64,000 bases of DNA from Burkholderia cepacia GG4 (lineage in GTDB: Bacteria; Pseudomonadota; Gammaproteobacteria; Burkholderiales; Burkholderiaceae). The DNA is taken from contig NC_018514.1 of assembly GCF_000292915.1 (NCBI RefSeq), positions 1,364,001 to 1,428,000 on the forward strand. Reading direction: 5' to 3'. The notes beneath the pieces are model-generated. The model ran no database searches and was not told where the DNA came from. It worked only from the letters and a program-made list of their open reading frames with translations. How positions within the stretch are numbered: the first letter of the stretch is position 1; the number at the start of each line of letters is the position of its first letter. The position numbers were made by a program, and so were the translations under genes. Shown piece by piece: positions 29,801 through 37,783 of the stretch.

Positions 29801-31338
29801 AACGCCGCCGCGCGACGCAACTCGTCACGCCGGACGGTGCGGCCTTGTGGGTGCCGGTCGAACGGCTGGTCTGCATGCGCGCGCTGCATCCCGACGCACG
29901 CGTGGCCCCCGCGCGGAAGGTGCCGGCCGCGTGCGCGCAGCCGTGGGAAGCCGACGCCGCGCTCGTCGATGTGATCCGCGCGCGACTCACCGGCTTCGGG
30001 CCGCTGACGCTCGACGCCATCGCGCAGCCGCTCGGCCTGCCGCCTGCGGCGATCGCGACGGCGCTCGCTGCACTGGAACGCGAAGGCTATCTGATGCGTG
30101 GCCGCTTCACGCCGGGCGCGACGACCGACGAATGGTGCGAACGCCACCTGCTCGCGCGCATTCATCGCTATACAGTGAAGCGGCTGCGCCGCGAGATCGA
30201 GCCGGTCGAGCGCGCCGATTTCATGCGCTTCCTGTTCCACTGGCAGCACCTGACACCCGACACGCGCGGCACCGGCCGCGACGCGCTCGCGGCCGTCGTC
30301 GAACAGCTCGAAGGCTACGAGGCCGCGGCGAGCGCATGGGAAGACGCGCTGCTGCCCGCGCGGCTGACCGACTACACGGCCGGCGGCCTCGACGAGCTGT
30401 GCCGCTCGGGCAAGCTCGTCTGGACCCGCATCGGCGCACCGGCGCGCGCGGCCGGCACGCCCGTGAAAACGACGCCGGTCGTGCTGCTGCCGCGCCGCCA
30501 CCTGGGCGCATGGCAGGCGCTGCGCGACCCGGACGCCCAACCGGCGCTGTCCGCGCGCGCGACGCAAGTGCGCGATGCACTCGCCGCACATGGCGCGATG
30601 TTCTTCGATGCACTGCTCGACGAACTGCACATGCTGCCCGTCGAGCTCGAACAGGCGCTCGGCGAACTCGTGTCTGCCGGCCTCGTGAATGCGGACAGCT
30701 TCGCGGGCCTGCGCGCGCTGCTGAAACCCGCGGTCAAGCGCAGCGCGACGTATGCGCCGCGCACGCGGCGCGGCGGTGCGCTGATCGGTGGAATGGACGA
30801 CGCCGGCCGCTGGGCGCTGGTGCAACGCGTGGCGCCGCCGGACGATGCGCCGGCGCCGCAACGCGGTGCGACCGCGACCAATCCCGATGCGCTCGAACAT
30901 ATCGCGTGGACGCTGCTACGCCGCTATGGGGTGGTGTTCTGGCGGCTGCTCGAACGCGAAGCCGACTGGCTGCCGAGCTGGCGCGAACTCGTGCGCGTCA
31001 TGCAGCGCCTCGAAGCGCGCGGCGAGATTCGCGGCGGGCACTTCGTCGCCGGGCTCGCGGGCGAGCAGTTCGCGCTGCCGGAAGCGATCCCGATCCTGCG
31101 CGAACTGCGTCGCCAACCGGGCGACGGCCAGTACGTGTGCGTGACGGGCGCCGATCCGCTGAACCTCGCCGGCACGCTGCTGCCCGGCGACAAGGTGCCC
31201 GCGCTGGCGGGCAATCGCGTGCTGTTCCGCGATGGCGTGCCCGTCGCGTCGCTCGTGTCGGGCACGTTCCACTACGCCGCTGACCTGCCGCCCGCCGCGC
31301 GCGAGGATGCGCGCCTGCGACTCGCGCGCCGCTACTGA
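26845..31338 (+). CDS. lhr: Lhr-type ATP-dependent helicase
   Basis: A very large 1497-residue superfamily-2 helicase of the long Lhr class. RecA domain 1 has Walker A APTGSGKT (residues 52-59), VSPLKAL and the DEIH box (179-182). RecA domain 2 has FVNTRRTAERMARHL, VATASLELGIDIGDVDLVCQ and QRVGRSGHH. A winged-helix and beta-barrel core follows. An Ala/Gly/Lys-rich insertion sits near residues 610-640, and then a long C-terminal Lhr-CTD extends to the end. Lhr unwinds DNA and RNA:DNA hybrids and is linked to repair. The ATG at 26845 was preferred; a GTG at 26737 in the same frame would add 36 residues. Confidence 0.95.
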   Translation: MDVTATRPAARALDVFHPAVAAWFRRTFAAPTGAQALAWPHIKAGRSTLVAAPTGSGKTLTGFLCALDELVRDALAHDGALPDATLVVYVSPLKALSNDIHVNLDAPLAGIAESLAQLGLPVPAIRTAVRTGDTTQAERAALRKRAPHILVTTPESLYVLLSSTSGRQMLSSVRSVIVDEIHALASSKRGSHLALSLERLDALAGRALPRIGLSATQKPIDAVARFLVGGPADAPRDCTIVDTGHTRERDLALELPNVPLEPVMATDVWEQVYDRIAALAAAHRTTLVFVNTRRTAERMARHLADRLGKDAIAAHHGSLAKEHRFEAEQRLKRGDLKLLVATASLELGIDIGDVDLVCQVGSPRGIAPFLQRVGRSGHHVGGVPKGRLFPLSRDELVECAALLDCVQRGELDALRIPEAPLDVLAQQIVAEVACKEWQEDALYTRFTHAAPYARLPRERFDDVLKMLTEGFTSRRGVRGAYLHRDVVGGTVRGRRNAMMTATTSGGTIPDMADYAVLLEPQGIQVGTVNEDFAIESLAGDVFQLGNQSYRIIRVETGRVRVEDAQGQSPSIPFWLGEAPGRSDELSAAVGRLRARLDGLFADDDRQVEAGGRTRAGSDAPGTTGTRGKSKKAAEVVADSRGDLDCTAIGPTESRLAPALRWLVDDLHLAPDAASQIADYLARTRAALGALPTQDTLVMERFFDESGGTQLVIHSPFGSRINRAWGLALRKRFCRNFNFELQAAATDDAIILSLSLAHSFALDDVWRYLRSASAEHVLIQALLDAPMFGVRWRWNATTALALPRFTGGRRTAPQLQRMKSEDLLATVFPDQVACLENIVGEREIPHHPLVDQTLDDCLHDAMDTDGWLALLRRIESGAIELVARDLPAPSPLAAEILNAKPYAFLDDAPLEERRTQAVQSRRWSDPESADDLGALDADAIDAVRDEAWPLVRDADEMHDALLTLACVADSEAHQHEGWPERLAELAERRRATQLVTPDGAALWVPVERLVCMRALHPDARVAPARKVPAACAQPWEADAALVDVIRARLTGFGPLTLDAIAQPLGLPPAAIATALAALEREGYLMRGRFTPGATTDEWCERHLLARIHRYTVKRLRREIEPVERADFMRFLFHWQHLTPDTRGTGRDALAAVVEQLEGYEAAASAWEDALLPARLTDYTAGGLDELCRSGKLVWTRIGAPARAAGTPVKTTPVVLLPRRHLGAWQALRDPDAQPALSARATQVRDALAAHGAMFFDALLDELHMLPVELEQALGELVSAGLVNADSFAGLRALLKPAVKRSATYAPRTRRGGALIGGMDDAGRWALVQRVAPPDDAPAPQRGATATNPDALEHIAWTLLRRYGVVFWRLLEREADWLPSWRELVRVMQRLEARGEIRGGHFVAGLAGEQFALPEAIPILRELRRQPGDGQYVCVTGADPLNLAGTLLPGDKVPALAGNRVLFRDGVPVASLVSGTFHYAADLPPAAREDARLRLARRY

Positions 31339-31469
31339 CAGCGGCTGACACGCGGCCCGTCGCGGACTACTGAACGCCGCGCGGCATCGGCGCGCGCGTT
31401 CGGGTAGCATCGACCGATTCATCGCGCGCACGACCGCGCGCAGAACACTCCTTCCGGAGACTGCCTTTC

Positions 31470-32744
31470 ATGTCCTCGCATGCCGATTCGCCTGCCGTTC
31501 ATCACGCGGGCTCGCTGACGATTTTCCAGGGCGCCGCGCTGTATATCGGCGCGGTGCTCGGCACCGGCGTCATTGCGTTGCCCGCGCTCGCCGCCGAGGT
31601 CGCGGGCCCGGCCTCGCTGCTCGCGTGGGCCGCGCTGGTCGTGCTGTCGGGGCCGCTCGCGGCCACCTTCGCCGCGCTCGGCGCGCGCTACCCGGACGCG
31701 GGCGGCGTATCGACCTACGCACGGCGCGCATTCGGGCCGAAGGCCGCGGCGATCGTCGGCTGGTGTTTCTATTTCGCGGTGCCGGCCGGCGCGCCGGCTG
31801 CCGCGATGTTCGGCGGCGCATACGTCGCGGCGGTCACGGGAGGCGGGCACACGACGATCGTCGTCACGGCCGCCGCGCTGATCGCAACGGTGTCGGCCGC
31901 GAATGCGTTCGGCGTCACGGTATCGGGCCGCATGCAGCTCGTGTTGTCGGCGCTGCTCGTCACGCTGCTGCTGGCCGCCGTGCTCGCGTCCGCGCCGCAT
32001 GCGCGCACTGCGAACCTGCATCCGTTCGCGCCGCACGGCTGGCTCGCGGTCGGTCAGGCTGCGGCGCTGCTCGTCTGGAGCTTCGCGGGCTGGGAAGCAA
32101 TCACGCACCTCGCCGCCGAATTCCGCCGGCCCGCGCACGACATGCCGCGTTCGGCCGGCATCGCGGTGGTCGTCGTCGGGCTCCTGTATCTGTCGGTCGC
32201 GGTCGCGAGCGTGACGGTGCTCGGGCCGTCGGCCGGCGCGTCGGGTGCGCCGCTTGCCGAACTAATCGCGGGCGGCATCGGCGGTCACGCACAGGTGCTG
32301 GCAGCCGCGGCCGCGCTGCTACTCACGCTCGGCACGATGAATGCGTATTTCGCGGGTGCGGCCAAGCTCGGCGCGGCGCTCGGGCGCGACGGCGCACTGC
32401 CCGCATGGCTCGCGCAAGGCAGCCAGGTCGGCGGCGTGCCACGCCGCAGCCTCGGCGTGATCGCGGTGCTCGCGGCCGTCGCACTGGCCGCGACGACGAT
32501 CTCGGACGTCGGGCCGAAGCCGCTCGTGCTGGTCACGTCCGGTTGCTTCGTGATGGTGTACGGGCTCGGCGCGGCCGCCGCGCTGAAACTGCTGCCGCGC
32601 GGCGGCATCGCGCATCGCTGCGCGTGGATTTCGCTGGTGGCCGTCGCCGGGCTGTTCCTGACGACGGGATGGTATTTGCTGTGCCCGCTGCTGCTCGCGG
32701 GCGGGGCGCTGCTTTATCTGCGGATGGCCGGGCAGCGCACATGA
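31470..32744 (+). CDS. APC-family amino-acid transporter (YjeH-like)
   Basis: A 424-residue membrane protein with 12 hydrophobic segments. It starts with the APC signature (QGAALYIGAVLGTGVIALPA then LAAEVAGPASLLAWA), GARYPDAGGVSTYARRAFGP near residue 70 and SFAGWEAITHLAAEFRRP near 205, all typical of the YjeH/amino-acid exporter branch. Relatives export methionine and branched-chain amino acids; uptake is possible too. A CCGGAG ribosome site lies ten bases upstream of the ATG. It is a single-gene unit and a GC-rich hairpin at 32759-32778 follows. Confidence 0.9.
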   Translation: MSSHADSPAVHHAGSLTIFQGAALYIGAVLGTGVIALPALAAEVAGPASLLAWAALVVLSGPLAATFAALGARYPDAGGVSTYARRAFGPKAAAIVGWCFYFAVPAGAPAAAMFGGAYVAAVTGGGHTTIVVTAAALIATVSAANAFGVTVSGRMQLVLSALLVTLLLAAVLASAPHARTANLHPFAPHGWLAVGQAAALLVWSFAGWEAITHLAAEFRRPAHDMPRSAGIAVVVVGLLYLSVAVASVTVLGPSAGASGAPLAELIAGGIGGHAQVLAAAAALLLTLGTMNAYFAGAAKLGAALGRDGALPAWLAQGSQVGGVPRRSLGVIAVLAAVALAATTISDVGPKPLVLVTSGCFVMVYGLGAAAALKLLPRGGIAHRCAWISLVAVAGLFLTTGWYLLCPLLLAGGALLYLRMAGQRT

Positions 32745-32758
32745 TCGAGGGCAGTTGC

Positions 32759-32778
32759 GGGTGCCGGCGTGGGCACCC
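32759..32778 (+). terminator. Hairpin after the APC transporter gene
   Basis: Seven-base arms GGGTGCC/GGCACCC around a six-base loop, 14 bases after the stop codon. There is no T-run. Confidence 0.35.
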
Positions 32779-32858
32779 GTGCACGGACGCACATGCGCGC
32801 GCTCGCCGGGATGGGCCGGCCAACCGCGAACCGGCCGCACACCGTTTCGACAGGTGCG

Positions 32859-33155
32859 TCAGGCCGATACCAGCTCGAAGCTGAGCCGCTTGCCGAGTGC
32901 GGTGGCCGCGCTCGCGAGTGTCGCGAGCGTGAGGCTCGTGTCGGTTTCGTCGAGTAGCCGGTTGAGCGCGGCGCGGCTGGTTTTCATCCGCGCGGCCATC
33001 GCGGTTTTCGTGATGTGCTGCGCCTTCATTTCCTGCCCGATCTGCCACGCGATCACGCGCTTGATCGCGGTGGCGGTGGCCGCTTCGAGATGGCCGTCGT
33101 CTTCGAGGAAGGTGTCGAAGTCGCTGCCGATATGCGGGTTGTTCGTGGTCGTCAT
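32859..33155 (-). CDS. HigA-type antitoxin, XRE helix-turn-helix
   Basis: A 98-residue antitoxin-like DNA-binding protein. Its C-terminal half is an XRE helix-turn-helix (ITKTAMAARMKTSRAALNRL then LDETDTSLTLATLASAATAL). The N-terminal half is acidic and likely holds the toxin-binding surface. The start at 33155 has GGAG six bases upstream. It follows the RelE/HigB-type toxin gene by 69 bases on the same strand, which is the toxin-first order of HigBA systems. It would neutralise the toxin and repress the pair's promoter. Confidence 0.88.
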   Translation of the reverse strand: MTTTNNPHIGSDFDTFLEDDGHLEAATATAIKRVIAWQIGQEMKAQHITKTAMAARMKTSRAALNRLLDETDTSLTLATLASAATALGKRLSFELVSA

Positions 33156-33224
33156 GAGGTACTCCAATGCATGGCGTTGCCGGCTGGACATCGGCGACGG
33201 TGTGCGCCGGTGCAACCGGGGAAT

Positions 33225-33584
33225 TCAGATGGTGCGCATCAGCGCTTTCAGCCGCGCGACAGTGACGTCGAGATCATCGGACGGCGTGGCCTGCGACTGC
33301 TTGAAGAACGCGTGCAGCAGGACCATCGTGTCGCCGACGACCGTGAACAGCACGCGCGCGCTTCGCCGCGGCAACGACACGCGGATTTCCCACAGATCCT
33401 TCGACAGCTTCCGGACCAGCGGCATGCCGAGCGGCCAGCCCAGTTGAACGGTCTTGATCTCTTCGCCGATCACCCTTCGCTCAATCGGCTCGAGTGCCTT
33501 GAGCCATTCGCGCACCGGCTCGTTGCCGCGCGCCGTGCGGAAGAACCGCACGCCGAGCGTAATCTGAATCTGCTGTCTCGCCAT
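33225..33584 (-). CDS. HigB/RelE-like toxin (phage Gp49-like)
   Basis: A 119-residue toxin of the Gp49-like (DUF891) branch of the RelE/ParE superfamily. The family blocks are VRFFRTARGNEPVREWLKAL, ERRVIGEEIKTVQLGWPLGM, LWEIRVSLPRRSARVLF and MVLLHAFFKQSQATP. Relatives cut mRNA at the ribosome. The start ATG at 33584 fits the family; a GTG/ATG extension exists upstream. It is the first gene of a two-gene toxin-antitoxin unit with the XRE protein downstream. No adjacent phage or integrase gene is present. Confidence 0.88.
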   Translation of the reverse strand: MARQQIQITLGVRFFRTARGNEPVREWLKALEPIERRVIGEEIKTVQLGWPLGMPLVRKLSKDLWEIRVSLPRRSARVLFTVVGDTMVLLHAFFKQSQATPSDDLDVTVARLKALMRTI

Positions 33585-33730
33585 CACTCCGCCATGAATC
33601 GTACCAAAAACGATACGATATGCCAAGCAAGACGACGTCGGCTACTGACCGAATGGCCAGCAAGTGGCGGCCCATGCCGGCAGGCGGGCGGCAGCCGGAC
33701 GGCACCAGGCCCGGCGGCCCTTCCCGCATC

Positions 33731-34717
33731 TCAACGATCGCCGCGAGCCGGCTTGCGGGTGCCGCGCGGCGCGCGGCGCGCGCGCGCATCGCCGAACCGC
33801 GCCTGCGCAATTTCGCGCACCGCGTCGATCAGCGTGCGCGCGACGGGTGACGGTTGCGCATCGGTGCGCAGCACGAGTCCGACCGGCTCGTCGGTGCCAG
33901 CGGACGGCAGCGGCAGGCGCGCAAGCGCACCGGCCGACAGGTCGTATTCGGCCGCATAGAGCGGCACGAACCACACGGCGTCGTTCTCGAGCGCGAGCGC
34001 ACGCGCGACCGACACCGACAGCACCTCGATGAACGAATCCAGCGGCGGCGCGCCGCAGGCACCGAGCAGTTGCTCGGCCGACTGGCGGATCAGCGTGCCG
34101 AACGGCGGCAGCACGACCGGATAGCGCGCGAGCTCGGCGGCCGGCGCGGCGCTGGCGAGCAGCGGGTGCCCGGCGCGCACGACTGCGACCAGCGGCTCGT
34201 TGTACAACTGCTCGAACGCGAGCCCGATCATCCGCTCCGGCTCCGACAGGCGCCCGATCGCGCATTCGATCGTGCCCGCCTTCAGGCGCTCCAGCAGTTC
34301 GGTATTCGCGGCCGTTGCGATCCGCACGACGACGCGCGGCCAGCGCGCCGCCAGCGCCTTCATCAGCGCGGGCGCGAGTGATGCCGCAACCGTCGGCAGC
34401 ATGCCGATCTCGAGCGTCGCGGCAGCGGCCCCGCCCTCGCGGGCGAGCAGCCCGACGCCCTGCCGCAGCGCCAGCACGCACGCGTTCGCATGCGGGATGA
34501 ACAACTGCGCTTCGCGGGTCGGCTGCGCGCCGTGCCGCCCCCGTTCGAACAGCTTCACGCCGAGGATCGACTCCAGTTCGGCGATCGTCTTCGACACGGC
34601 CGGCTGCGTGATCGACAGGCTTTCGGCCGCCTTCTGCACGCCGCCCAGCTGCGCGACCGCGAGAAAACATTGCAGATGCCGGAATTTGACGCGGCCGTCG
34701 GCGATACGATTATTCAT
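33731..34717 (-). CDS. pcaQ: PcaQ, LysR-type regulator of protocatechuate catabolism
   Basis: A 328-residue LysR regulator. The DNA-binding domain (residues 10-72) reads FRHLQCFLAVAQLGGVQKAA then ITQPAVSKTIAELESILG. The effector domain begins at about residue 95. It matches PcaQ, which activates pca genes with beta-carboxymuconate as co-inducer. It is divergent from pcaHG, as PcaQ usually is. Its own start codon lies inside one copy of a 55-bp operator-like repeat, which suggests autoregulation. The C-terminal tail is unusually Arg-rich. Confidence 0.9.
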   Translation of the reverse strand: MNNRIADGRVKFRHLQCFLAVAQLGGVQKAAESLSITQPAVSKTIAELESILGVKLFERGRHGAQPTREAQLFIPHANACVLALRQGVGLLAREGGAAAATLEIGMLPTVAASLAPALMKALAARWPRVVVRIATAANTELLERLKAGTIECAIGRLSEPERMIGLAFEQLYNEPLVAVVRAGHPLLASAAPAAELARYPVVLPPFGTLIRQSAEQLLGACGAPPLDSFIEVLSVSVARALALENDAVWFVPLYAAEYDLSAGALARLPLPSAGTDEPVGLVLRTDAQPSPVARTLIDAVREIAQARFGDARARRAPRGTRKPARGDR

Positions 34718-34769
34718 AACGGACAGTTATGCGAGTGTCGATGAAATGCCATTTTGCATAACTTTCCGG
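34715..34769. repeat. 55-bp operator-like repeat, copy 1 (at pcaQ start)
   Basis: Copy 1 begins with the inverted repeat CATAAC-GGACA-GTTATG (34715-34731) and ends with CATTTTGCATAACTTTCCGG (34750-34769). Copy 2 lies 278 bases away with the same layout and length and most bases identical. The CATAAC half-site contains the pcaQ start codon on the minus strand. The shape matches a LysR site, close to the ATAACC-N4-GGTTAA PcaQ motif. Confidence 0.75.
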
Positions 34770-34992
34770 CAAGGCCCAAGCGTTCGACGCGGGATCACGC
34801 ATGACGCCGCGGCACGTCGAATCCGGTCGGCTCCCCGATCCGTTTCGCGATCAGCGGGGCCGTGCCTTGCTTCTGCCCGAGCGACGCGGGCGACGACTCC
34901 GCATGCAGCGCCGCCTTGCTGGCGAGCCGCCGCAGCGCCTGTCCGCGCTCCGCGGCGGCGGCGTCCATCAGATTTCCATTGGCGCGGGCGAA

Positions 34993-35047
34993 CATAACGA
35001 ACGGTTATGCGATTTGCGAAAAAAGGTCATTTTGCATAACTTTCCGG
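34993..35047. repeat. 55-bp operator-like repeat, copy 2 (upstream of pcaH)
   Basis: Copy 2 begins CATAAC-GAACG-GTTATG (34993-35009) and ends CATTTTGCATAACTTTCCGG (35028-35047), 54 bases before the pcaH start. It is the likely PcaQ activation site. The first three bases (CAT) also begin a 66-codon minus-strand frame down to 34795 that I cannot assign to any family; it mirrors how the pcaQ start codon sits in copy 1. Confidence 0.75.
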
Positions 35048-35100
35048 ATTAGCTAAAGTCCTGCCATCCACTTCGCGAAATACCTACCAGGAGACGCCCG

Positions 35101-35808
35101 ATGGATTCCCCCACGATCCTCACGCCGCGCGATTGGCCGTCGCATCCGGCCTATGTCCACCCCGAGTACCGTTCGTCGGTGAAGCGCGGCCCGACCCGCC
35201 CGCTGATCCCGCTGAAGGAAAAGCTGCGCGACCAGTACGCGCCCGTCTACGGCGCCGAAGATCTCGGCGCGCTCGACCACGACCTGACCAGGAACGCCGT
35301 GAAGAACGGCGAGCCGCTCGGCGAGCGCATGGTCGTCACCGGCCGCGTGCTCGACGAAGGCGGCAAGCCCGTGCGCAACACGCTCGTCGAGGTGTGGCAG
35401 GCGAACGCCGCCGGCCGCTACGTGCACAAGGTCGACCAGCACGACGCGCCGCTCGACCCGAACTTCCTCGGCGCGGGCCGCTGCATGACCGACGCCGAAG
35501 GCCGCTACCGCTTCCTGACGATCAAGCCCGGCGCATACCCGTGGGGCAACCATCCGAACGCGTGGCGCCCGAATCACATCCACTTCTCGCTGTTCGGCGA
35601 CTACTTCGGCTCGCGCCTCGTCACGCAGATGTACTTCCCCGGCGACCCGCTGCTCGCGTACGACCCGATCTTCCAGGGCACGCCGGAAGCCGCGCGTGAT
35701 CGCCTGATCTCGCGCTTCTCGATGGACATCACCGAAGAAGGCTATGCGCTCGGCTACGAATTCGACATCGTGCTGCGCGGCCGCGACGCCACCCCGATGG
35801 AGCGCTGA
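35101..35808 (+). CDS. pcaH: Protocatechuate 3,4-dioxygenase beta subunit
   Basis: A 235-residue subunit of the intradiol dioxygenase that opens the protocatechuate ring to beta-carboxy-cis,cis-muconate. The non-haem Fe(III) ligands are all visible: Tyr107, Tyr146, His159 and His161. Their spacing equals that of the Pseudomonas putida enzyme. They sit in NAAGRYVHKVDQHDAPLDPN and GAYPWGNHPNAWRPNHIHFS. The pair is activated by PcaQ. pcaG begins three bases after the stop codon, so the subunits are co-translated. Confidence 0.97.
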   Translation: MDSPTILTPRDWPSHPAYVHPEYRSSVKRGPTRPLIPLKEKLRDQYAPVYGAEDLGALDHDLTRNAVKNGEPLGERMVVTGRVLDEGGKPVRNTLVEVWQANAAGRYVHKVDQHDAPLDPNFLGAGRCMTDAEGRYRFLTIKPGAYPWGNHPNAWRPNHIHFSLFGDYFGSRLVTQMYFPGDPLLAYDPIFQGTPEAARDRLISRFSMDITEEGYALGYEFDIVLRGRDATPMER

Positions 35809-35811
35809 ACC

Positions 35812-36405
35812 ATGACGACGCTGAAGCAAACCCCTTCGCAGACGGTCGGCCCGTACTTCGCGTACGGCCTGTGCCCGCAGCAATACGACTACGACCTGAA
35901 GAGCCTGTTCACGCCGACGATCGCCGCACCGGACGCCGAAGGCGAGCACGTGCTGCTGGTCGGGCAGGTGTTCGACGGCGACGGCAACGTCGTCAGCGAT
36001 GCGGTGCTCGAATTCACGCAGGTGGACAGCGCGGGCCGCTATCCCGCGTCGCGCGACGACATCGCGAAGTCCGGCTTCACGGGCTTCGCGCGCGTCGGCA
36101 CGGGCACCGATGCGCAGTACCGCTTTGTCGTCGAGACGGTGAAGCCAGGCCGCATCGCCGCGGACGACGCGCCGCACATCAACGTGACCGTGATGATGCG
36201 CGGGATCCTGACCCACGCGTTCACCCGCGTGTATTTCGACGACGAAACCGCCGCGAACGCAGCCGATCCGGTGCTGAACGTGGTGCCGGCCGAGCGCCGC
36301 GCGACGCTCGTCGCGAAGCGCGACGCGCAGCCGGGCCGGCCCGTCGTGTACCGCTTCGACATCCGCATGCAGGGGCCGGACGAAACCGTGTTCTTCGACG
36401 TGTGA
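35812..36405 (+). CDS. pcaG: Protocatechuate 3,4-dioxygenase alpha subunit
   Basis: A 197-residue alpha subunit of the same fold as PcaH but without the iron ligands. It has the N-terminal QTVGPYFAYGLCPQQYD that contributes to the substrate pocket of the beta subunit, and DGDGNVVSDAVLEFTQVDSA and HINVTVMMRGILTHAFTRVY blocks. Ends in PDETVFFDV. The other pca genes (pcaIJ, pcaB and so on) are not in this window, so the pathway is split over the genome. Translational coupling with pcaH (three-base gap) is expected. Confidence 0.97.
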   Translation: MTTLKQTPSQTVGPYFAYGLCPQQYDYDLKSLFTPTIAAPDAEGEHVLLVGQVFDGDGNVVSDAVLEFTQVDSAGRYPASRDDIAKSGFTGFARVGTGTDAQYRFVVETVKPGRIAADDAPHINVTVMMRGILTHAFTRVYFDDETAANAADPVLNVVPAERRATLVAKRDAQPGRPVVYRFDIRMQGPDETVFFDV

Positions 36406-36861
36406 TGCCTGAGCCGGCGCAGGCCGGCTTCGCCGCGAGCCGCCGTGTGGCGCGATACCAACAGGCATCGCGTCATGCGGCGGTTTTCGTTTGGCGGCGC
36501 CAACATTCGATGCTGTCCCGCAGCATGTCCGGCCAGGATTGCCGACGCCCAAGGTTGACGACTTCCGACCCCGACATCGAACGCGCGATTGAAACGCATG
36601 CTGCGCAAGCACATGAATTGCCGGGCGCAAGCAATATCGTTCGAGCGTTATGCGGCGTATGCTCTGCTATCCGCAGCGACCCGCCAGAATTGAATCGGGA
36701 GAGGCAACAATTTCATCGAGCATGCGCGACACCGCCGACCGGCTGTTCGCGCATTTTTTTGACCGAGTGCCTTTAAGCGCGTCTGACCGAATCCGGCAGA
36801 CGCGTTTTTTTCGTCTGCGACCGGCGAACCAGCGCAACGCCCTCCGTCGCATCCATTTCGG
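36406..36861. other. 456-base region after pcaG
   Basis: Just after pcaG, at about 36412, a seven-base inverted repeat AGCCGGC/GCCGGCT with a four-base loop could help end the pca transcript. The rest has no recognised protein. A good Rho-independent terminator lies at 36778-36811, far from any plus-strand gene end, so a separate small transcript may exist in between. Confidence 0.4.
36778..36811 (+). terminator. Rho-independent terminator
   Basis: Eight-base stem CGCGTCTG/CAGACGCG (36778-36785 and 36797-36804) with an 11-base loop, followed directly by TTTTTTT (36805-36811). This is a strong plus-strand terminator 373 bases after the end of pcaG and just before the convergent AraC gene. It must end either a long pca transcript or a separate small RNA. 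Confidence 0.75.
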
Positions 36862-37713
36862 CTAGCGGCGAACCTCCAGATAGCGGCTCGGCGTATCGCC
36901 GAGGATGCGGCGAAACGCGGAGGTAAAGGCGCTCGCGCTCGCATACCCGAGATCGAACGCGACGCGCGTCACCGGCTGCCCGTCGCTCAGGCGGGTAATC
37001 GCCGCGAGCATGCAGACCTGCTGACGCCATGCGGCAAAACTCACGCCGGTCTCCGCGCGAAACAGCCGCGTGAACGTGCGCCGGCTCACGCCCGCATCTG
37101 TCGCCACCTGGTCGAGGTCGGCCGCGATCGACGGCGACGCGAACAGATGCCGGCAGACCTTCGCGAGGCGCGCGTCGGCCGGCAGCGGAGCGTGCAGCGA
37201 CAGACGCGGCATCGTCGCGATTTCCGCGACCAGCAGATCCATCAGCTTGCCCGCCCGGCCGTCGACGTCGTATAGCGCCGGCAGGTCGATCGCGTCGTCG
37301 ATCAGTTGCCGCAGCAGCGGCGATACCCCGTACACGCCGCACTGGTCCGGCAGCTCCGCGGCCTGCGCGGCGGCGCCCGACACGAACGTGTTGAGCATCG
37401 TGACCGGCCCGGTCATCGTCATTTCGTGCCGCACGCCGGCCGGCACCCAGCACGCCCGCTGCGGCGGCACCAGCCAGCGACCGTGCGGCGTCGACACGCT
37501 GATCGTGCCGCGCGACGCGAACGCGAACTGCCCGCGCCCGTGCGCGTGTTCGGGAAACGTCGTGCCCGCCGCATAGTCGTTGGCGGTCACGACCACGCTA
37601 CGGGGAATGTTTTCGTACGGATCCAGCAATGTATTTCTCAAGGCCCGAATTCCATCGTGAATGACCCGATATCGAAGGCGGGTCGCCTTCGCTCGATCTA
37701 CGATCCGCTCCAT
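36862..37713 (-). CDS. AraC-family transcriptional regulator with cupin domain
   Basis: A 283-residue regulator. The N-terminal cupin domain (about residues 30-110) has TTFPEHAHGRGQFAFASRGT, the histidine-rich metal or ligand-binding fold of this subgroup. The C-terminal part (about 190-283) is the two-helix AraC DNA-binding domain (DAGVSRRTFTRLFRAETGVS and VAFDLGYASASAFTSAFRRI then LGDTPSRY). The start was set at ATG 37713; a longer in-frame start at 37785 would run into the divergent hydrolase gene. It is divergent from that alpha/beta-hydrolase with 70 bases between them and probably controls it. Confidence 0.9.
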   Translation of the reverse strand: MERIVDRAKATRLRYRVIHDGIRALRNTLLDPYENIPRSVVVTANDYAAGTTFPEHAHGRGQFAFASRGTISVSTPHGRWLVPPQRACWVPAGVRHEMTMTGPVTMLNTFVSGAAAQAAELPDQCGVYGVSPLLRQLIDDAIDLPALYDVDGRAGKLMDLLVAEIATMPRLSLHAPLPADARLAKVCRHLFASPSIAADLDQVATDAGVSRRTFTRLFRAETGVSFAAWRQQVCMLAAITRLSDGQPVTRVAFDLGYASASAFTSAFRRILGDTPSRYLEVRR

Positions 37714-37783
37714 GCTTGCGCGGCCGGACGGCCGCACGACCCGACGGCCGAATCGGCCGGATTGCGACTTACCTGGAGCGGAC

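Noticed and set aside
28168..30900. A minus-strand open frame of about 910 codons
   Set aside because: Antisense of lhr, with a His/Arg-rich translation and no motif. Lhr has all helicase motifs on the other strand.
34795..34995. A 66-codon minus-strand frame starting in operator repeat copy 2
   Set aside because: No family was recognised and it covers only a regulatory spacer. Noted in the repeat entry because its start codon sits where the pcaQ start codon sits in copy 1.
36650..36865. A small plus-strand frame near the orphan terminator
   Set aside because: It runs through the hairpin and T-run of the terminator, so it is unlikely to be a gene.
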